From the NCBI RefSeq assembly GCF_014207235.1, contig NZ_JACHDA010000001.1, forward strand, positions 310,001-374,000: 64,000 bases of DNA. The letters run 5' to 3'. How positions within the stretch are numbered: position 1 is the stretch's first letter; each line of letters starts with the position of its first letter. Position numbers and translations under genes: made by a program. Of the stretch, positions 1 to 9,543 are shown piece after piece. The stretch is from Sphingopyxis sp. JAI128 (GTDB taxonomy: Bacteria > Pseudomonadota > Alphaproteobacteria > Sphingomonadales > Sphingomonadaceae). Under the pieces are notes generated by a model. It had not been told where the DNA came from and did no database searches. It worked only from the letters and a program-made list of their open reading frames with translations.

Positions 1-1103
1 CTGACCAGATAGACGCCGAATTCGCCCTTCGGGCTTTCAGTCGCCACATAGACTTCGCCCGCGGGGACGTGGAAGCCCTCGGTGTAGAGTTTGAAGTGAT
101 GGATCAGCGATTCCATCGACTGCTTCATCTCGCCGCGCTTCGGCGGCACGACCTTGCGGTCGAGGCTGGCGATCGGGCCGGTCGGCATGTCGCGCAGGCA
201 CTGCTTGATGATCTTCGCGGACTGATAGACTTCCTCGACGCGCACCATGAAGCGGTCGTAGCAGTCGCCGCGCGTCCCCACAGGAATGTCGAACTCCATC
301 GCGGCATAGGCGTCATAGGGCTGCGACTTGCGCAGATCCCATGCGATGCCGCTGCCGCGGATCATCGGGCCCGAGAAGCCCCACGCCAGCGCGTCTTCCT
401 TGCTCACCGTCGCGATGTCGACGTTGCGCTGTTTGAAGATGCGGTTGTCGATAACGAGGCTCATCGCGTCGCCGAACAGCTTCGGCAGGCGCTTTTCGAC
501 CCATTCGCCAATGTCGTAGAGCAGCCGTTCGGGGACATCCTGATGGACACCGCCGGGACGGAAGTATGCACTGTGCATCCGTGCGCCCGAGGCGCGCTCG
601 AAGAAGTTCAGGCAATCCTCGCGCAGCTCGAACACCCACAGGTTCGGCGTCATCGCGCCGACGTCCATGACGTGCGACCCGATGTTGAGCATATGATTGC
701 AGATGCGCGTCAGCTCGGCGAACAGCACGCGAAGATATTGCGCGCGCTCGGGCACCTCGAGGTCGAGCAGCTTTTCGATAGCCAGCACATAGCTGTGCTC
801 CATTCCGAGCGGCGAGCAATAGTCGAGCCGGTCGAAATAAGGCAACGCCTGCAGATAGGTCTTGTACTCGATCAGCTTTTCGGTGCCGCGGTGGAGCAGC
901 CCGACGTGCGGGTCGACGCGCTCGATGATTTCGCCGTCAAGCTCCATCACCATGCGCAGCACGCCGTGCGCCGCGGGGTGCTGCGGGCCGAAGTTGATCG
1001 TGTAATTGGTGACGACCTGATCGCCCGCGGTATTGGCGGTATCCACCGGATAGCCTTCGAACATGTCGCTGCCGTGGTGCTTGACCTGAGGAGCGTCGGT
1101 CAT
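1..1103 (-). CDS. nuoD: NADH-quinone oxidoreductase subunit D (partial, C-terminus beyond window)
   Basis: This is the 49-kDa, quinone-site subunit of the peripheral arm of respiratory complex I. The reading frame runs off the left edge; 367 residues are visible of a protein that is usually about 400 long. The family signature GPQHPAAHG is at residues 39-47, followed by [16 protein letters not shown], and the visible end reads [19 protein letters not shown], which is the expected near-C-terminal motif. The start ATG overlaps the stop of nuoC by ATGA, so the two are translationally coupled in the usual nuoA-B-C-D order. Downstream nuo genes should lie to the left of the window. Confidence 0.98.
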   Translation of the reverse strand, partial: MTDAPQVKHHGSDMFEGYPVDTANTAGDQVVTNYTINFGPQHPAAHGVLRMVMELDGEIIERVDPHVGLLHRGTEKLIEYKTYLQALPYFDRLDYCSPLGMEHSYVLAIEKLLDLEVPERAQYLRVLFAELTRICNHMLNIGSHVMDVGAMTPNLWVFELREDCLNFFERASGARMHSAYFRPGGVHQDVPERLLYDIGEWVEKRLPKLFGDAMSLVIDNRIFKQRNVDIATVSKEDALAWGFSGPMIRGSGIAWDLRKSQPYDAYAAMEFDIPVGTRGDCYDRFMVRVEEVYQSAKIIKQCLRDMPTGPIASLDRKVVPPKRGEMKQSMESLIHHFKLYTEGFHVPAGEVYVATESPKGEFGVYLV

Positions 1104-2017
1104 GCGTCACCTCCTGTTTTCCGCTTGCGCGGCGCGCGCGGCTTGGCCGGGGCTTTTGCGTTGGGGCTCGCCTTTTCTGCCTTCTTGGTCGCAGGCGTTT
1201 TGGATTCGCCGTCGGCCTTGGCCTTCGCGCCATCCTCGCTCGGCTTGGCCGCTTCCTTGTTCGCCTTGTTGCCGGCGCCGGTCTCCGCAGGCTTTTCGGT
1301 CGTTTTTGGCGTCGGCGGCGGCGGTGCCTTGGCCTTTTCGTCGGCCGCCTTCACTTCTTTCGACGTCATCGGCGTCGGGGCGCCCTTGCCCGGACCTTCA
1401 CCCGTCCCGCCGGCCTTTTCATCGCCCGGCAGCACATAGTCGGCGCCTTCCCACGGGGACAGGAAATCGAAATTGCGGAAATCCTGCGCGAGCTTGACCG
1501 GCTCGTAAACGACGCGCTTGTCCTCTTCCGAATAACGCAACTCGATATAGCCGGTCAGCGGGAAATCCTTGCGCTGCGGATGCCCCTGGAAACCATAATC
1601 GGTCAGGATGCGGCGCAGGTCGGGATTGCCCGCGAACAGCACACCATACATGTCGAACACTTCGCGCTCGAGCCAGCCGGCCACGGGCCAGACGGGAACG
1701 ATGCTAGGCACCGGCGTCGCCTCGTCGGTCGATACCCGCACGCGCAGACGATGGTTCTTCGTCACGCTAAGCAGGTGATAGACGACCTCGAACCGTTCGG
1801 CGCGGTCGGGATAGTCCACCCCGGCGATTTCCATCAGCTGCTGATATTCGAGGCTGTCGCGCAGCGCGACCATCACCCCGGCAACGGCTTCGCGGCGCAC
1901 GGTGATGCTGTCTTCGTCGGCCGCGAAGTCATGCGCGAGCAGGTCGCTGCCGAGCAGCTTTTCGAGTGCCGTCGCAAGCGAGGGCTGCGGCGCGACGAGG
2001 GGAGCGGGATGGGCCAT
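1100..2017 (-). CDS. nuoC: NADH-quinone oxidoreductase subunit C with long low-complexity tail
   Basis: This is the 30-kDa subunit of complex I, 305 residues. The conserved core covers about residues 1-198 and carries the signature [20 protein letters not shown] (117-136) and the following [18 protein letters not shown]. From about residue 199 the chain becomes a tail of roughly 105 residues made almost only of Lys, Ala, Pro, Glu, Gly and Thr, ending [14 protein letters not shown]. Family members are normally near 200 residues, so the tail is an addition. It is in frame and immediately followed by the overlapping nuoD start, so it is not a frameshift artefact. Its role is unknown to me; the net positive charge suggests binding to lipid head groups or another subunit. 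Confidence 0.97.
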   Translation of the reverse strand: MAHPAPLVAPQPSLATALEKLLGSDLLAHDFAADEDSITVRREAVAGVMVALRDSLEYQQLMEIAGVDYPDRAERFEVVYHLLSVTKNHRLRVRVSTDEATPVPSIVPVWPVAGWLEREVFDMYGVLFAGNPDLRRILTDYGFQGHPQRKDFPLTGYIELRYSEEDKRVVYEPVKLAQDFRNFDFLSPWEGADYVLPGDEKAGGTGEGPGKGAPTPMTSKEVKAADEKAKAPPPPTPKTTEKPAETGAGNKANKEAAKPSEDGAKAKADGESKTPATKKAEKASPNAKAPAKPRAPRKRKTGGDA

Positions 2018-2571
2018 CAGCGTTCGATCGTCCCGGTGCGGCGGATTTTCCGCTGCAACTGCATCACGCCGTAAAGCAGGGCTTCAGCGGTCGGAGGGCA
2101 ACCGGGAACATAGATATCGACCGGCACGATGCGATCGCAGCCGCGCACCACCGAATAACTATAATGATAGTAGCCGCCGCCATTGGCGCAACTGCCCATC
2201 GAGATCACATATTTGGGATTCGACATCTGGTCGTACACGCGGCGCAGCGCGGGCGCCATCTTGTTGCACAGCGTGCCCGCGACGATCATCACGTCAGACT
2301 GGCGCGGGGACGCGCGTGGCGCGGCGCCGAAACGTTCCATATCGTAACGCGGCATGTTGACGTGAATCATCTCGACCGCACAGCAGGCAAGGCCAAAGGT
2401 CATCCACCACAGCGAACCCGTGCGCGCCCAGTTGAACAAATCCTCGGTCGAGGTGACGAGAAAGCCCTTGTCGCCGACCTCCGAGTTGAGATCGTCGAAG
2501 AAACCCTGATCGGGGTTCGTCCCGGGGGCGACCGGCATCTGGCCGGGCATGATGATGCTGGAAGTGCTCAT
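2017..2571 (-). CDS. nuoB: NADH-quinone oxidoreductase subunit B
   Basis: This is the PSST subunit of complex I that holds the terminal cluster N2 and passes electrons to quinone; 184 residues. The four expected N2 ligands are visible as the tandem cysteines C63-C64 ([10 protein letters not shown]), C128 ([11 protein letters not shown]) and C158 ([14 protein letters not shown]). A start 27 bases further upstream is possible, but the ATG at 2571 was chosen because it overlaps the nuoA stop as ATGA and begins [10 protein letters not shown], a normal N-terminus. The gene abuts nuoC directly. Confidence 0.98.
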   Translation of the reverse strand: MSTSSIIMPGQMPVAPGTNPDQGFFDDLNSEVGDKGFLVTSTEDLFNWARTGSLWWMTFGLACCAVEMIHVNMPRYDMERFGAAPRASPRQSDVMIVAGTLCNKMAPALRRVYDQMSNPKYVISMGSCANGGGYYHYSYSVVRGCDRIVPVDIYVPGCPPTAEALLYGVMQLQRKIRRTGTIER

Positions 2572-2942
2572 TCCCAATCCAACGCGCCTTTTTTCCACGC
2601 GTACACAAGGCCGAGCGTGAGTTCGGCGAGGAATACCATCATCGTCGCCCAGCCGGCCCAGCCGATTTCCTCGAGGCTCACCGCCCAGGGAAAGAGAAAG
2701 GCCGCTTCGAGGTCGAAGATGATGAAAAGGATGGCGACGAGGTAGAAACGCACGTCGAACTGGCTTCGCGCATCCTCAAAAGCGGGAAAACCGCATTCAT
2801 ACTCGGTCAGCTTCGCCGGATCGGGCTTGTGCGCCCCGGTCAGCCGGGCGACGCCCATCGGAAGGAACACGAAGGCGGATGACAGGCCGAGGGCAATGAC
2901 CAGAAAGATCAGAATCGGCAAATATTGCGTCAGATCGACCAT
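2568..2942 (-). CDS. nuoA: NADH-quinone oxidoreductase subunit A
   Basis: This is the small membrane subunit (ND3) of complex I, 124 residues with three predicted transmembrane helices. The family motif [20 protein letters not shown] lies in the loop after the first helix and contains the conserved cysteine next to the quinone channel. It is the first gene of the nuo operon, whose promoter should lie between 2943 and about 3050. Confidence 0.98.
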   Translation of the reverse strand: MVDLTQYLPILIFLVIALGLSSAFVFLPMGVARLTGAHKPDPAKLTEYECGFPAFEDARSQFDVRFYLVAILFIIFDLEAAFLFPWAVSLEEIGWAGWATMMVFLAELTLGLVYAWKKGALDWE

Positions 2943-3167
2943 GGGAGCTCGCAGTTCTGTTGTTTTGGGGCGTCGCGCACCCGTTTATCGGGGGCGCTTT
3001 AGGCCAGCGCGACGCGTGTCGCAAGCGCTGCGGGCAGGATTTTCGGTTCGCGTGTGACCAAAAGCATATTGGGCGCTGGCGAGCGGCCCTATCGCTGTGA
3101 TACCGCAGGCAAAAACGGGTCGCTGGGTCACGCCTTTCATGGGCGCAGGATGACAAAGGGAGCTTAT

Positions 3168-3647
3168 ATGGGACCAATCACCGCTCGCGCCGTCGCCGTC
3201 GCGCCGCTGGCGCTTTTCCTCGCGACTCCGGCGCATGCCGAGCTAGTCAACGCCGCGAACCCGGAAGCGATCAAGGCGATCGTCGAATCGCAGGGCTGGC
3301 CCGCGACGCTCGTCGCCAAGGAAGGCGACGCACCCTATATCGAAAGCAATCGCAACGGCCTGAAATTCCTCGTGCTCTTCATGAACTGCGACGGAAGCGA
3401 AAGGTGCAAGACGCTGCAATATTATATGGGGTTCAGCGACGCCAAGGAGGTGACGCTCGACCGGCTCAACCAGTGGAACAAGGAAAAGCGCTTCGCGCGC
3501 GCTTATAAGGACGACGCGGGCGACCCGGTGCTCGAAATGGACGTCGACCTCGATTTCGCGGGCATTCCGCGCGAGAATGTCGGCGAAACCTTCAACACCT
3601 GGGCGTCACTGATGGACAGCTTTCGCGAATATGTGTTCGAGAAGTGA
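3168..3647 (+). CDS. YbjN-like exported protein
   Basis: The protein is 159 residues with an N-terminal signal peptide (hydrophobic core, cleavage near TPAHAE at about residue 25). The mature part resembles the YbjN domain, a type III secretion chaperone-like fold found in many proteobacterial proteins: LVFLVLF-type strands, MNCDGSERCKTLQYY, then LNQWNKEKRFARAY and a C-terminal helix ending FREYVFEK. The ATG at 3168 was preferred over the longer frame because AAAGGGAG lies just upstream and the signal peptide begins there. The function is not known; secreted YbjN-like proteins are common in sphingomonads. Confidence 0.75.
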   Translation: MGPITARAVAVAPLALFLATPAHAELVNAANPEAIKAIVESQGWPATLVAKEGDAPYIESNRNGLKFLVLFMNCDGSERCKTLQYYMGFSDAKEVTLDRLNQWNKEKRFARAYKDDAGDPVLEMDVDLDFAGIPRENVGETFNTWASLMDSFREYVFEK

Positions 3648-3657
3648 GCTGACTCTT

Positions 3658-3725
3658 TCGTCGCCCCGGACTTGATCCGGCGTCCATAGCGTCGCCGCTG
3701 GAATGGATGCCGGACCAGTCGGCGT
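3658..3725. repeat. Intergenic palindromic repeat
   Basis: Between the YbjN-like gene and the convergent monophosphatase gene lies a GC-rich palindromic unit. CCGGACTTGATCCGG is itself nearly self-complementary, and CCGGCGTCCAT pairs with ATGGATGCCGG about 25 bases further on (10 of 11). Sequences of this type are dispersed between genes in many alphaproteobacteria, which I state from general knowledge. It could fold as an RNA hairpin ending both transcripts. Confidence 0.5.
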
Positions 3726-3747
3726 GACGATCAACAAGTGGTACGCG

Positions 3748-4566
3748 TTACGCGTTACGCAACGCGCCCGCGACCAGTTTTTGCAACTTGGAATGCACCG
3801 CGGCACTGCCAGCGATGAATTCGCTGCGCTCAATTGCGCGGTCCCCGCCCCGGAAATCGCTGACGAAGCCGCCGGCTTCGCGCACGAGCAGCATGCCCGC
3901 CGCGACGTCCCATACCTGCAAATCGCTTTCCCAGAAGCCGTCGTAGCGGCCCGCGGCGACCCATGCGAGGTCGAGGCTGGCGGCGCCGAAGCGGCGAATG
4001 CCGGCTACTTCGGGCGCCACCGCGCCAAAAATTCGGCTCCACTGCGCCATGTTCCCGTGGCCCATGTACGGAATGCCGGTCGAGATCAGGCATTCGTTGA
4101 GGTTGCGACGCGACGCGACGCGCAAACGCCGGTCGTGCAGCCAGGCACCGCGACCGCGCTCGGCCCAATAGCTTTCGTCGGTGATCGGCTGGTAGATCAG
4201 CGCTGCCGTCACATCGCCCCAGCCGCCGCCCGGCTTCGGTTCCTGTACCGCGATCGAGATCGCGAAATGCGGGACGGCATGGAGAAAGTTCGAGGTGCCG
4301 TCGAGCGGGTCGATGATGAAGCGCGGTTTGCCCGGCTCGCCCTCGATGATCCCGCCTTCTTCGAGAACGAAACCCCAGCCAGGACGGTCACGGCCAAGTT
4401 CGTCATACAAGGTACGCTCGGCCGCTTGGTCGGCTTTCGACACGAAATCGGCCGGCCCCTTCTGCGAGACCTGCAGATGCTCGATCTCGCCAAAGTCGCG
4501 GCGCAACTTTGCACCGGCCTTGCGCGCGGCGCGTTCCATGACGGTGATGATGCCGGATACGGCCAT
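3748..4566 (-). CDS. Inositol monophosphatase family protein
   Basis: This is a Mg-dependent phosphatase of the IMPase/SuhB superfamily, 272 residues. The metal-binding residues are clear: EE at 69-70, the signature DPLDGT at 86-91, and WDVAAG at 219-224. The substrate cannot be told from sequence: inositol-1-phosphate, histidinol phosphate or 3'-phosphoadenosine phosphate are all possible within the superfamily. The gene stands alone, convergent to the YbjN-like gene and separated from efp by a palindromic repeat. The last codons contain a tandem GCGTAAC repeat near the stop. Confidence 0.93.
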   Translation of the reverse strand: MAVSGIITVMERAARKAGAKLRRDFGEIEHLQVSQKGPADFVSKADQAAERTLYDELGRDRPGWGFVLEEGGIIEGEPGKPRFIIDPLDGTSNFLHAVPHFAISIAVQEPKPGGGWGDVTAALIYQPITDESYWAERGRGAWLHDRRLRVASRRNLNECLISTGIPYMGHGNMAQWSRIFGAVAPEVAGIRRFGAASLDLAWVAAGRYDGFWESDLQVWDVAAGMLLVREAGGFVSDFRGGDRAIERSEFIAGSAAVHSKLQKLVAGALRNA

Positions 4567-4575
4567 GATATCTAC

Positions 4576-4680
4576 TCCCCCCTCCCGCTTGCGGGAGGGG
4601 TCGGGGAGGGAATGCTTCCTATCGAGAAAGGCCCGTCCCTCGACAGGCTCTCCCCCAGCCCCTCCCGCAAGCGGGAGGGG
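4576..4680. repeat. REP-like inverted palindrome pair
   Basis: Two nearly identical 22-base palindromes are centred on CGCTTGCG (4579-4600) and CGCAAGCG (4659-4680), each flanked by CCCCTCC and GGAGGGG. Outside these, TCGGGGAGGG (4601-4610) matches the complement of CTCTCCCCCAG. The arrangement of two head-to-head palindromes around a short spacer is that of a bacterial interspersed mosaic (REP/BIME) unit lying between two coding regions. Confidence 0.75.
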
Positions 4681-4686
4681 AACTAA

Positions 4687-5250
4687 TCAGTCTGCGCGGC
4701 GGACATATTCGCGGTCATACACATGCACGACGATGCGGGTGCCGCTGGTGATGTGCGGCGGCACCATCACGCGCACGCCATTGTCGAGGATCGCGGGCTT
4801 GTACGACGACGAGGCGGTCTGCCCCTTCACCACCGCGTCGGCCTCGACGATCGTCGCTTCGATCGTTTCGGGGAGTTCGACCGAGATCGGACGGTCTTCC
4901 CAGAGTTCGAGCACGACGTCCATGCCGTCCTGCAGGAATTCATGCGCTTCGCCGACGACTTCCTTCGAGATGTTGATCTGTTCGAAGCTGTCCTTGTCCA
5001 TGAACACCAAGTCGTCGCCCTCGGCATAGAGGAACTGGAAATCCTTGGTGTCGAGGCGCACCTTTTCAACCGTGTCGGCGCTGCGGAACCGGTTGTTGAG
5101 CTTGCGCCCGTCGATCAGATTCTTGGCTTCGACCTGCATATAGGCGCCGCCCTTGCCCGGCTGGGTGTGCTGAATCTTGGTGACCTTCCAGATGCCGCCT
5201 TCATATTCGATAATATTGCCGGGACGGATTTCAACGCCGGTGATCTTCAT
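4687..5250 (-). CDS. efp: Elongation factor P
   Basis: EF-P relieves ribosome stalling at polyproline stretches by entering the E site. The protein is 187 residues with the three OB-like domains expected. The tip loop reads PGKGGAY, with Lys33 at the position that is modified in enterobacteria; no modification enzyme is visible in this window. The start at 5250 ([12 protein letters not shown]) matches the family; a start three codons further upstream is also open but less likely. Confidence 0.97.
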   Translation of the reverse strand: MKITGVEIRPGNIIEYEGGIWKVTKIQHTQPGKGGAYMQVEAKNLIDGRKLNNRFRSADTVEKVRLDTKDFQFLYAEGDDLVFMDKDSFEQINISKEVVGEAHEFLQDGMDVVLELWEDRPISVELPETIEATIVEADAVVKGQTASSSYKPAILDNGVRVMVPPHITSGTRIVVHVYDREYVRRAD

Positions 5251-5630
5251 CGCGCACACTCACAGTTCAAGGATGGAAAGAGCAAGGCCGGCGGCCCTTG
5301 CGGGCACCGGTATCAGGTGCGCGCCTTTAGCCGCGCCGGCGCCGAAGGGCAAGCGGCGTGTCGGAGCGACGCAGCCACCTTCGCCGCGGAGCAAATCAAA
5401 AGGCGACGAACCGAAACCGATTTGACGCATCGATCCAATATGCGGCGCGACATCCATGGCAGATCGGCGGCCATGACGAACATCGACCTTTCCGATTTGA
5501 AGCTCCCCCTTGGGCGGGGAACTGCTAAGTCCTTGCGGCGCGGCGCCCCTTGCGCCGGCCTTTTTGGCTGGCGCAAGGACGGCGCGCCGCCGCCCAAATC
5601 CCGAAAGGAACCGCCCGCGCCCGGACGCGA
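5251..5630. other. 380-bp gap between efp and thiE
   Basis: No convincing gene was found. An ATG at 5473 opens a 57-codon frame on the plus strand (MTNIDLSDLKLPLG...) that runs 16 bases into the thiE 3' end. Its composition (many Arg, Pro, Gly) and the hairpin inside it argue against coding. The strongest structure is the hairpin at 5548-5578, listed separately. Confidence 0.5.
5548..5578. terminator. Strong hairpin downstream of thiE
   Basis: CCTTGCGCCGGCC pairs with GGCTGGCGCAAGG over 13 base pairs (one G-T) with a TTTTT loop. It lies about 50 bases past the thiE stop on the minus strand. There is no U-tract after it on either strand, so it may be a processed transcript end or a factor-dependent terminator rather than a classic intrinsic one. 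Confidence 0.4.
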
Positions 5631-6269
5631 CTATCCCGCCGGCTGATCGGAAACGATTGCGGTAAAGGCCCGGACTGCCGCCGCCGGCCCTTCGGGATGC
5701 GCCCAGATGCCGCTCGATACCGCAAGGAAATCTGCACCCGCGTCGACAAGCACCTTCGCATTATCGATGGTGATCCCGCCGATCGCGACGCACGGCAGTT
5801 CGAACAGACCCTGCCACCAGGTCAGGATTTCGGGCTCGGGACGATGCCGGGTTTCCTTGGTAGTCGTCGGGAAAAAAGCCCCGAAGGCGACATAATCGGC
5901 ACCGGCCTCGCCGGCTTCCATCGCCAGGTGGCGGCTGTCGTGGCAGGTGACGCCGATCTGCGCTTCCGGTCCGAGCTGGCGGCGCGCGTCCTTGGGGTCG
6001 CCATCGCCCTGCCCCAAATGAACGCCGTCGGCCGCCAGCCGCTTTGCGAGCGCGATATCGTCGTTGACGATGAACGCGACCTCATGTGCGGCGCAAATCG
6101 CCTGCAGCGGCTCGGCGAGCCGCGCCGCCTCATGCTGTTCGACATTCTTCACCCGAAACTGGAAGGCTGCGACCGGCCCGGCGGACAGGGCTTCCTCCAG
6201 CCGAGCGGGAAAATCGCCCCCGGCGTCGAGCGGTGAAATGAGGTAAAGCTGGCAGGTGGGTGTTTTCAT
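5631..6269 (-). CDS. thiE: Thiamine phosphate synthase
   Basis: ThiE joins HMP diphosphate with the thiazole phosphate to give thiamine monophosphate. The protein is 212 residues and a TIM barrel. Visible family features are QFRVK (37-41, diphosphate contact), VNDD (68-71), DGVHLGQGD (81-89), GVTCHDS (106-112) and FPTTTK (133-138) around the pyrophosphate loop. The frame extends further upstream without homology; ATG at 6269 was chosen because MKTPTCQLYLISP begins the first beta strand. No other thi gene is adjacent. Confidence 0.93.
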   Translation of the reverse strand: MKTPTCQLYLISPLDAGGDFPARLEEALSAGPVAAFQFRVKNVEQHEAARLAEPLQAICAAHEVAFIVNDDIALAKRLAADGVHLGQGDGDPKDARRQLGPEAQIGVTCHDSRHLAMEAGEAGADYVAFGAFFPTTTKETRHRPEPEILTWWQGLFELPCVAIGGITIDNAKVLVDAGADFLAVSSGIWAHPEGPAAAVRAFTAIVSDQPAG

Positions 6270-6304
6270 GGCGCGTTCATAGCGATCCCGCCAGACGCGG
6301 GCAA

Positions 6305-6703
6305 ATGCAGAACATCGCTCGTCTCGCCACCATCGCCCTCCCCACGGCGCTCCTCCTTTGCGCCTGCGCGACGACCGCGAGTGCACCGCTTCCCGAGGGC
6401 AGCGACGTCGCGTTGGAGCAGAAGGCCTATGTCGACGGCCCGCTGGTCCAGCCGGTTGAGGTGATCGAGGACAGCCGCTGCCCGATGAACGCGCGCTGCG
6501 TCTGGGCGGGGCGCGTGCGCCTGAAGATGGTCTGGTTCCGCGGCAATGGCAAAATGCACGCGTTCGAGGCGACGCTGGGCGAGCCGGTTCAGCTTGCCGA
6601 TGGGCAATTCACGCTCGAATCGGTGCGGCCGGAGAAACACAGCGATGTAATGATCAAACCGTCCGATTACCGCTTTTCGTTTCGTTTCGCGGGCGGCCTC
6701 TAA
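6305..6703 (+). CDS. Putative lipoprotein with C-P-x4-C-V-W-A-G motif
   Basis: The protein is 132 residues. Residues 1-17 form a signal peptide ending in a lipobox-like ALLLCAC, so the chain is probably lipid-anchored, although which of the two cysteines is used is unclear. The mature part contains DSRCPMNARCVWAGRVRL, a cysteine pair motif seen in a widespread group of small uncharacterised bacterial lipoproteins. The gene starts only 35 bases from divergent thiE. The function is unknown. Confidence 0.65.
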   Translation: MQNIARLATIALPTALLLCACATTASAPLPEGSDVALEQKAYVDGPLVQPVEVIEDSRCPMNARCVWAGRVRLKMVWFRGNGKMHAFEATLGEPVQLADGQFTLESVRPEKHSDVMIKPSDYRFSFRFAGGL

Positions 6704-7356
6704 AGCACCCGCGCCAGTAGGAAACCGTCCCACTTTTTCGTGCCAACCGTTTGCACTGCGGTTGCGTCGAGCCGCGGATCAGCGGCGATTCTATCGAACA
6801 ACGCGCGCGTGCCGATGATGCGTTCATCGTGGCTTTTCGAATCGAGCACCCCGCCTTCGCGTACGACATTATCGACGATGATCGTCGTGCCGGGGCGCCC
6901 AAGCCGGATAGCTTCTGCGACATAACGCGCGTTGTTCTGCTTGTCGGCGTCGATGAAGACGAAATCGAATGGCGCTTCGCCCTTGATCGTCGCAAGGCTT
7001 TCTGCGGCTGGACCGATGCGGATATCGACCTTATCCGAAAGACCCGCGCGCTCGAGATTTTCGCGTGCCACACGGGCATGATGCGGGTCGAGTTCGAGCG
7101 TCACCAACTGGCCGCCCTCGGGCAGCGCCCGCGCCAGCCAAATCGTCGAATATCCGCCGAGCGTGCCGACTTCGAGAATGCGCTTTGCGCCTGCCGTCTG
7201 CGCAAGCAGGAACAGCATCTTGCCCTGCGTCGGCGACACATCGATCGGCGGAAGGCCTTGGGCGCTGTTATTTGCGAGGGTGGCGGCAAGCGTGTCGTCG
7301 GCGCCGAGCAATTTGCCGACGATATAGTCGTCGACGGCTTGCCACCCCTCTCCCAT
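6700..7356 (-). CDS. Class I SAM-dependent O-methyltransferase
   Basis: The protein is 218 residues and belongs to the catechol/caffeoyl-CoA O-methyltransferase family (Methyltransf_24/3). The SAM-binding motif ILEVGTLGGYS is at about 60-70, the metal-binding FIDADKQNN follows in the middle, and DNVVREGGV comes later, all in family order. The acceptor is not known. It lies directly behind fda with the fda stop beside its start, so it is probably co-transcribed. A GTG one codon upstream (7359) is an alternative start. Confidence 0.9.
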   Translation of the reverse strand: MGEGWQAVDDYIVGKLLGADDTLAATLANNSAQGLPPIDVSPTQGKMLFLLAQTAGAKRILEVGTLGGYSTIWLARALPEGGQLVTLELDPHHARVARENLERAGLSDKVDIRIGPAAESLATIKGEAPFDFVFIDADKQNNARYVAEAIRLGRPGTTIIVDNVVREGGVLDSKSHDERIIGTRALFDRIAADPRLDATAVQTVGTKKWDGFLLARVL

Positions 7357-7360
7357 CACA

Positions 7361-8251
7361 TCAGGCCACGGAGGCCGCGTGAATTTCGTCGATCGCGCCG
7401 CCTAGCGAACGGTTGAACTCGTCGTCGCTCATCTGATGGCGCAGATCCTCGAGCAGCGCGCGGCTGAAACTTGCGATGATGCCGGGATTCATTGCCAATT
7501 CGACGCACGCCTCGGGACGCGCGAAGCCGCCCGACAGCGCGACGACGCGCAACACCTTGGGATGATCGACCAGCGGTTGGAACAGCCCCGCCTCGGTCGG
7601 CAGCGACAGTTTCAGCATAACAGGCGCGCCGGTCCAGGCGTCGAGCGCCGCGAGCGTTTCCTTGAGCAGCAGGCGGTCCGCGGCGTCGCGTTCGGCGCTC
7701 TTGATGTTCACTTCGGGTTCGATGATCGGCACCAGGCCGTGCGCGGCGATGCGCGCGGCTTCGGCGAACTGCTGCGCGACGATCGCCTTGATGCCCGCTT
7801 CGTTGGCGAGGTTGACGACGCTGCGCATCTTGGTGCCGAACACGCCCTTGGCCACCGCGCGCTCGCACAGGTCGTCGAGGCCGGGGTTCGCCTTCATCAG
7901 CTGGACGCCGTCGGCTTCGTCTTCCAGACCCTTGTCGACCTTCAGGAACGGCACCACGCCGCGCTCCCAGAGCAGCGCGGGGACCGACTTGCCGCCCGCT
8001 TCGCCGTCCATCGTGCGTTCGAACAGGATTGCGCCGATCACCTTTTCGCCGTTGAAGCAGGGTGCGGTGACGATGCGGCTGCGCATGTCGTGGATCAGCG
8101 CGAACATCTCTTCATCGTTGGAAAAGGCGTCCGCTTCGATGCCATAGCCCTTCAATGCCTTGGGCGTCGAACCGCCGCTCTGGTCGAGCGCGGCGATGAA
8201 ACCCTGCCCCGATTTGATCTGGTCGAGCATGACGGCATTGGCGGTGGTCAT
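7361..8251 (-). CDS. fda: Fructose-bisphosphate aldolase, class I
   Basis: This enzyme cleaves fructose-1,6-bisphosphate to the triose phosphates in glycolysis and works in reverse in gluconeogenesis. The protein is 296 residues and of the metal-independent class I type. The motif VPIIEPEVNI (174-183) and the Schiff-base lysine in VMLKLSLPT (K214) are visible. The start at 8251 is supported by GGAGAT eight bases upstream. It is the fourth gene of the tkt-gap-pgk-fda run. A 10-base palindrome lies just upstream. Confidence 0.94.
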   Translation of the reverse strand: MTTANAVMLDQIKSGQGFIAALDQSGGSTPKALKGYGIEADAFSNDEEMFALIHDMRSRIVTAPCFNGEKVIGAILFERTMDGEAGGKSVPALLWERGVVPFLKVDKGLEDEADGVQLMKANPGLDDLCERAVAKGVFGTKMRSVVNLANEAGIKAIVAQQFAEAARIAAHGLVPIIEPEVNIKSAERDAADRLLLKETLAALDAWTGAPVMLKLSLPTEAGLFQPLVDHPKVLRVVALSGGFARPEACVELAMNPGIIASFSRALLEDLRHQMSDDEFNRSLGGAIDEIHAASVA

Positions 8252-8269
8252 AGGATCTCCGGTCATTTG

Positions 8270-8279
8270 CATACGTATG
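8270..8279. promoter_or_regulatory. Palindrome upstream of fda
   Basis: CATACGTATG is a perfect 10-base palindrome 19 bases before the fda start, in the 79-base gap between pgk and fda. It could be an operator or part of an internal promoter. No regulator can be named from sequence. Confidence 0.3.
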
Positions 8280-8329
8280 TGGCGGTGCGCATAGCGACCC
8301 CGCGACCGGGATGCAATGCGCGGGAAAAA

Positions 8330-9526
8330 CTAGGCTTTGAGCGCGTCCACGCCGGGAAGCGGCTTGCCTTCCATCCATTCGAGGAAAGCCCCGCCAGCGG
8401 TGGAAACGAAGGTGAAGTCCCTTCCGACGCCGGCGTGGTTGAGCGCGGCGACCGTATCGCCCCCGCCCGCGACCGAAATCAGCGAGCCTTCGCGCGTCAA
8501 CGCCGCAGCCGTCTTCGCCAGCGCAACGGTCGCCGTGTCGAACGGCGGCGTCTCGAACGCGCCGAGCGGGCCGTTCCAGACGAGCGTGCGGCAGTTCTTG
8601 AGGACGTCGGCGAGCGCCTCGACCGCGGCGGGGCCGATATCGAGGATCATCTCGTCGGCCGCGACTTCATGGACATTGACGGTGCGCGTGGGCGGGTTGG
8701 GCGCGAATTCTTTCGCCACCACGACGTCATACGGCAGATGGATCGTGCAGCCCGCAGCATCGGCGGCGTCGAAGATCGCGTTCGCGGTGTCGATCAGGTC
8801 ATGCTCGCAAAGCGACCTGCCGACGTCGACCCCGCGCGCGGCAAGGAAGGTGTTCGCCATGCCGCCGCCGATGATCAGATGATCGACCCTGGCGACCAGA
8901 TTGCGCAGTACGTCGATCTTGCTTGACACCTTTGCGCCGCCAACGACCGCCGCAACGGGGTGCACGGGATTGCCGAGCGCCGCGTCGAGCGCTTTCAGTT
9001 CGGCTTCCATCGCGCGGCCGGCATAGGCGGGCAGCCGGTGCGCGACGCCCTCGGTCGAGCCATGCGCGCGGTGCGCCGCCGAAAAAGCGTCGTTGACGTA
9101 CAGGTCGCCGATCTCCGCAAGCCCGTCGGCGAACACCGGGTCGTTCTTTTCCTCGCCGGGATAGAAACGCGTGTTTTCGAGCACTGCGACGTCGCCCGGC
9201 GCAAGTACCGCAATCCCCGCCTTTGCGCCCTCGCCGACGGCTTCGGAAATGAACATCACCGAATGGCCCAGCACATCCTCTACCCCGCCCATCACGAGGC
9301 TGAGCGATTGCGTCGGGTTCTTCGCGCCCTTCGGACGCCCGAAATGCGCGAGCAGCAGCACGATCGCGCCCTTGTCGGACAATTCGCGGATCGTCGGCAT
9401 GGCCGCCTCGATCCGCGTCTTGTCGCCGACCGCGCCGTCGATCATCGGGACATTGAGGTCAACGCGGACCAGCACTTTTTTGCCGGTGACGTCGCCGATA
9501 TCGTCGAGGGTTTTGAACGCGGTCAT
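8330..9526 (-). CDS. pgk: Phosphoglycerate kinase
   Basis: PGK transfers the acyl phosphate of 1,3-bisphosphoglycerate to ADP. The protein is 398 residues, the normal length. Visible signatures include [10 protein letters not shown] near the N-terminus (substrate site), [15 protein letters not shown], and the nucleotide-binding [11 protein letters not shown] near the C-terminus. An ATG two codons upstream (9532) is possible; 9526 has the better-spaced AGGGA. The gene is co-directional with gap, 17 bases away. Confidence 0.97.
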   Translation of the reverse strand: MTAFKTLDDIGDVTGKKVLVRVDLNVPMIDGAVGDKTRIEAAMPTIRELSDKGAIVLLLAHFGRPKGAKNPTQSLSLVMGGVEDVLGHSVMFISEAVGEGAKAGIAVLAPGDVAVLENTRFYPGEEKNDPVFADGLAEIGDLYVNDAFSAAHRAHGSTEGVAHRLPAYAGRAMEAELKALDAALGNPVHPVAAVVGGAKVSSKIDVLRNLVARVDHLIIGGGMANTFLAARGVDVGRSLCEHDLIDTANAIFDAADAAGCTIHLPYDVVVAKEFAPNPPTRTVNVHEVAADEMILDIGPAAVEALADVLKNCRTLVWNGPLGAFETPPFDTATVALAKTAAALTREGSLISVAGGGDTVAALNHAGVGRDFTFVSTAGGAFLEWMEGKPLPGVDALKA

Positions 9527-9543
9527 CGACATTTCCCTTTGGT

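Noticed and set aside
69..1439. A 456-codon plus-strand frame opposite nuoD/nuoC
   Set aside because: It is the complement of conserved complex I genes and has no features of a protein of its own.
5473..5646. A 57-codon frame after efp (MTNIDLSDLKLP...)
   Set aside because: It contains the strong hairpin, has a low-complexity Arg/Pro end and runs into thiE. I found no supporting ribosome site.
7436..8926. A 496-codon plus-strand frame opposite fda and pgk
   Set aside because: It is a shadow of two enzymes with clear active-site motifs on the minus strand.
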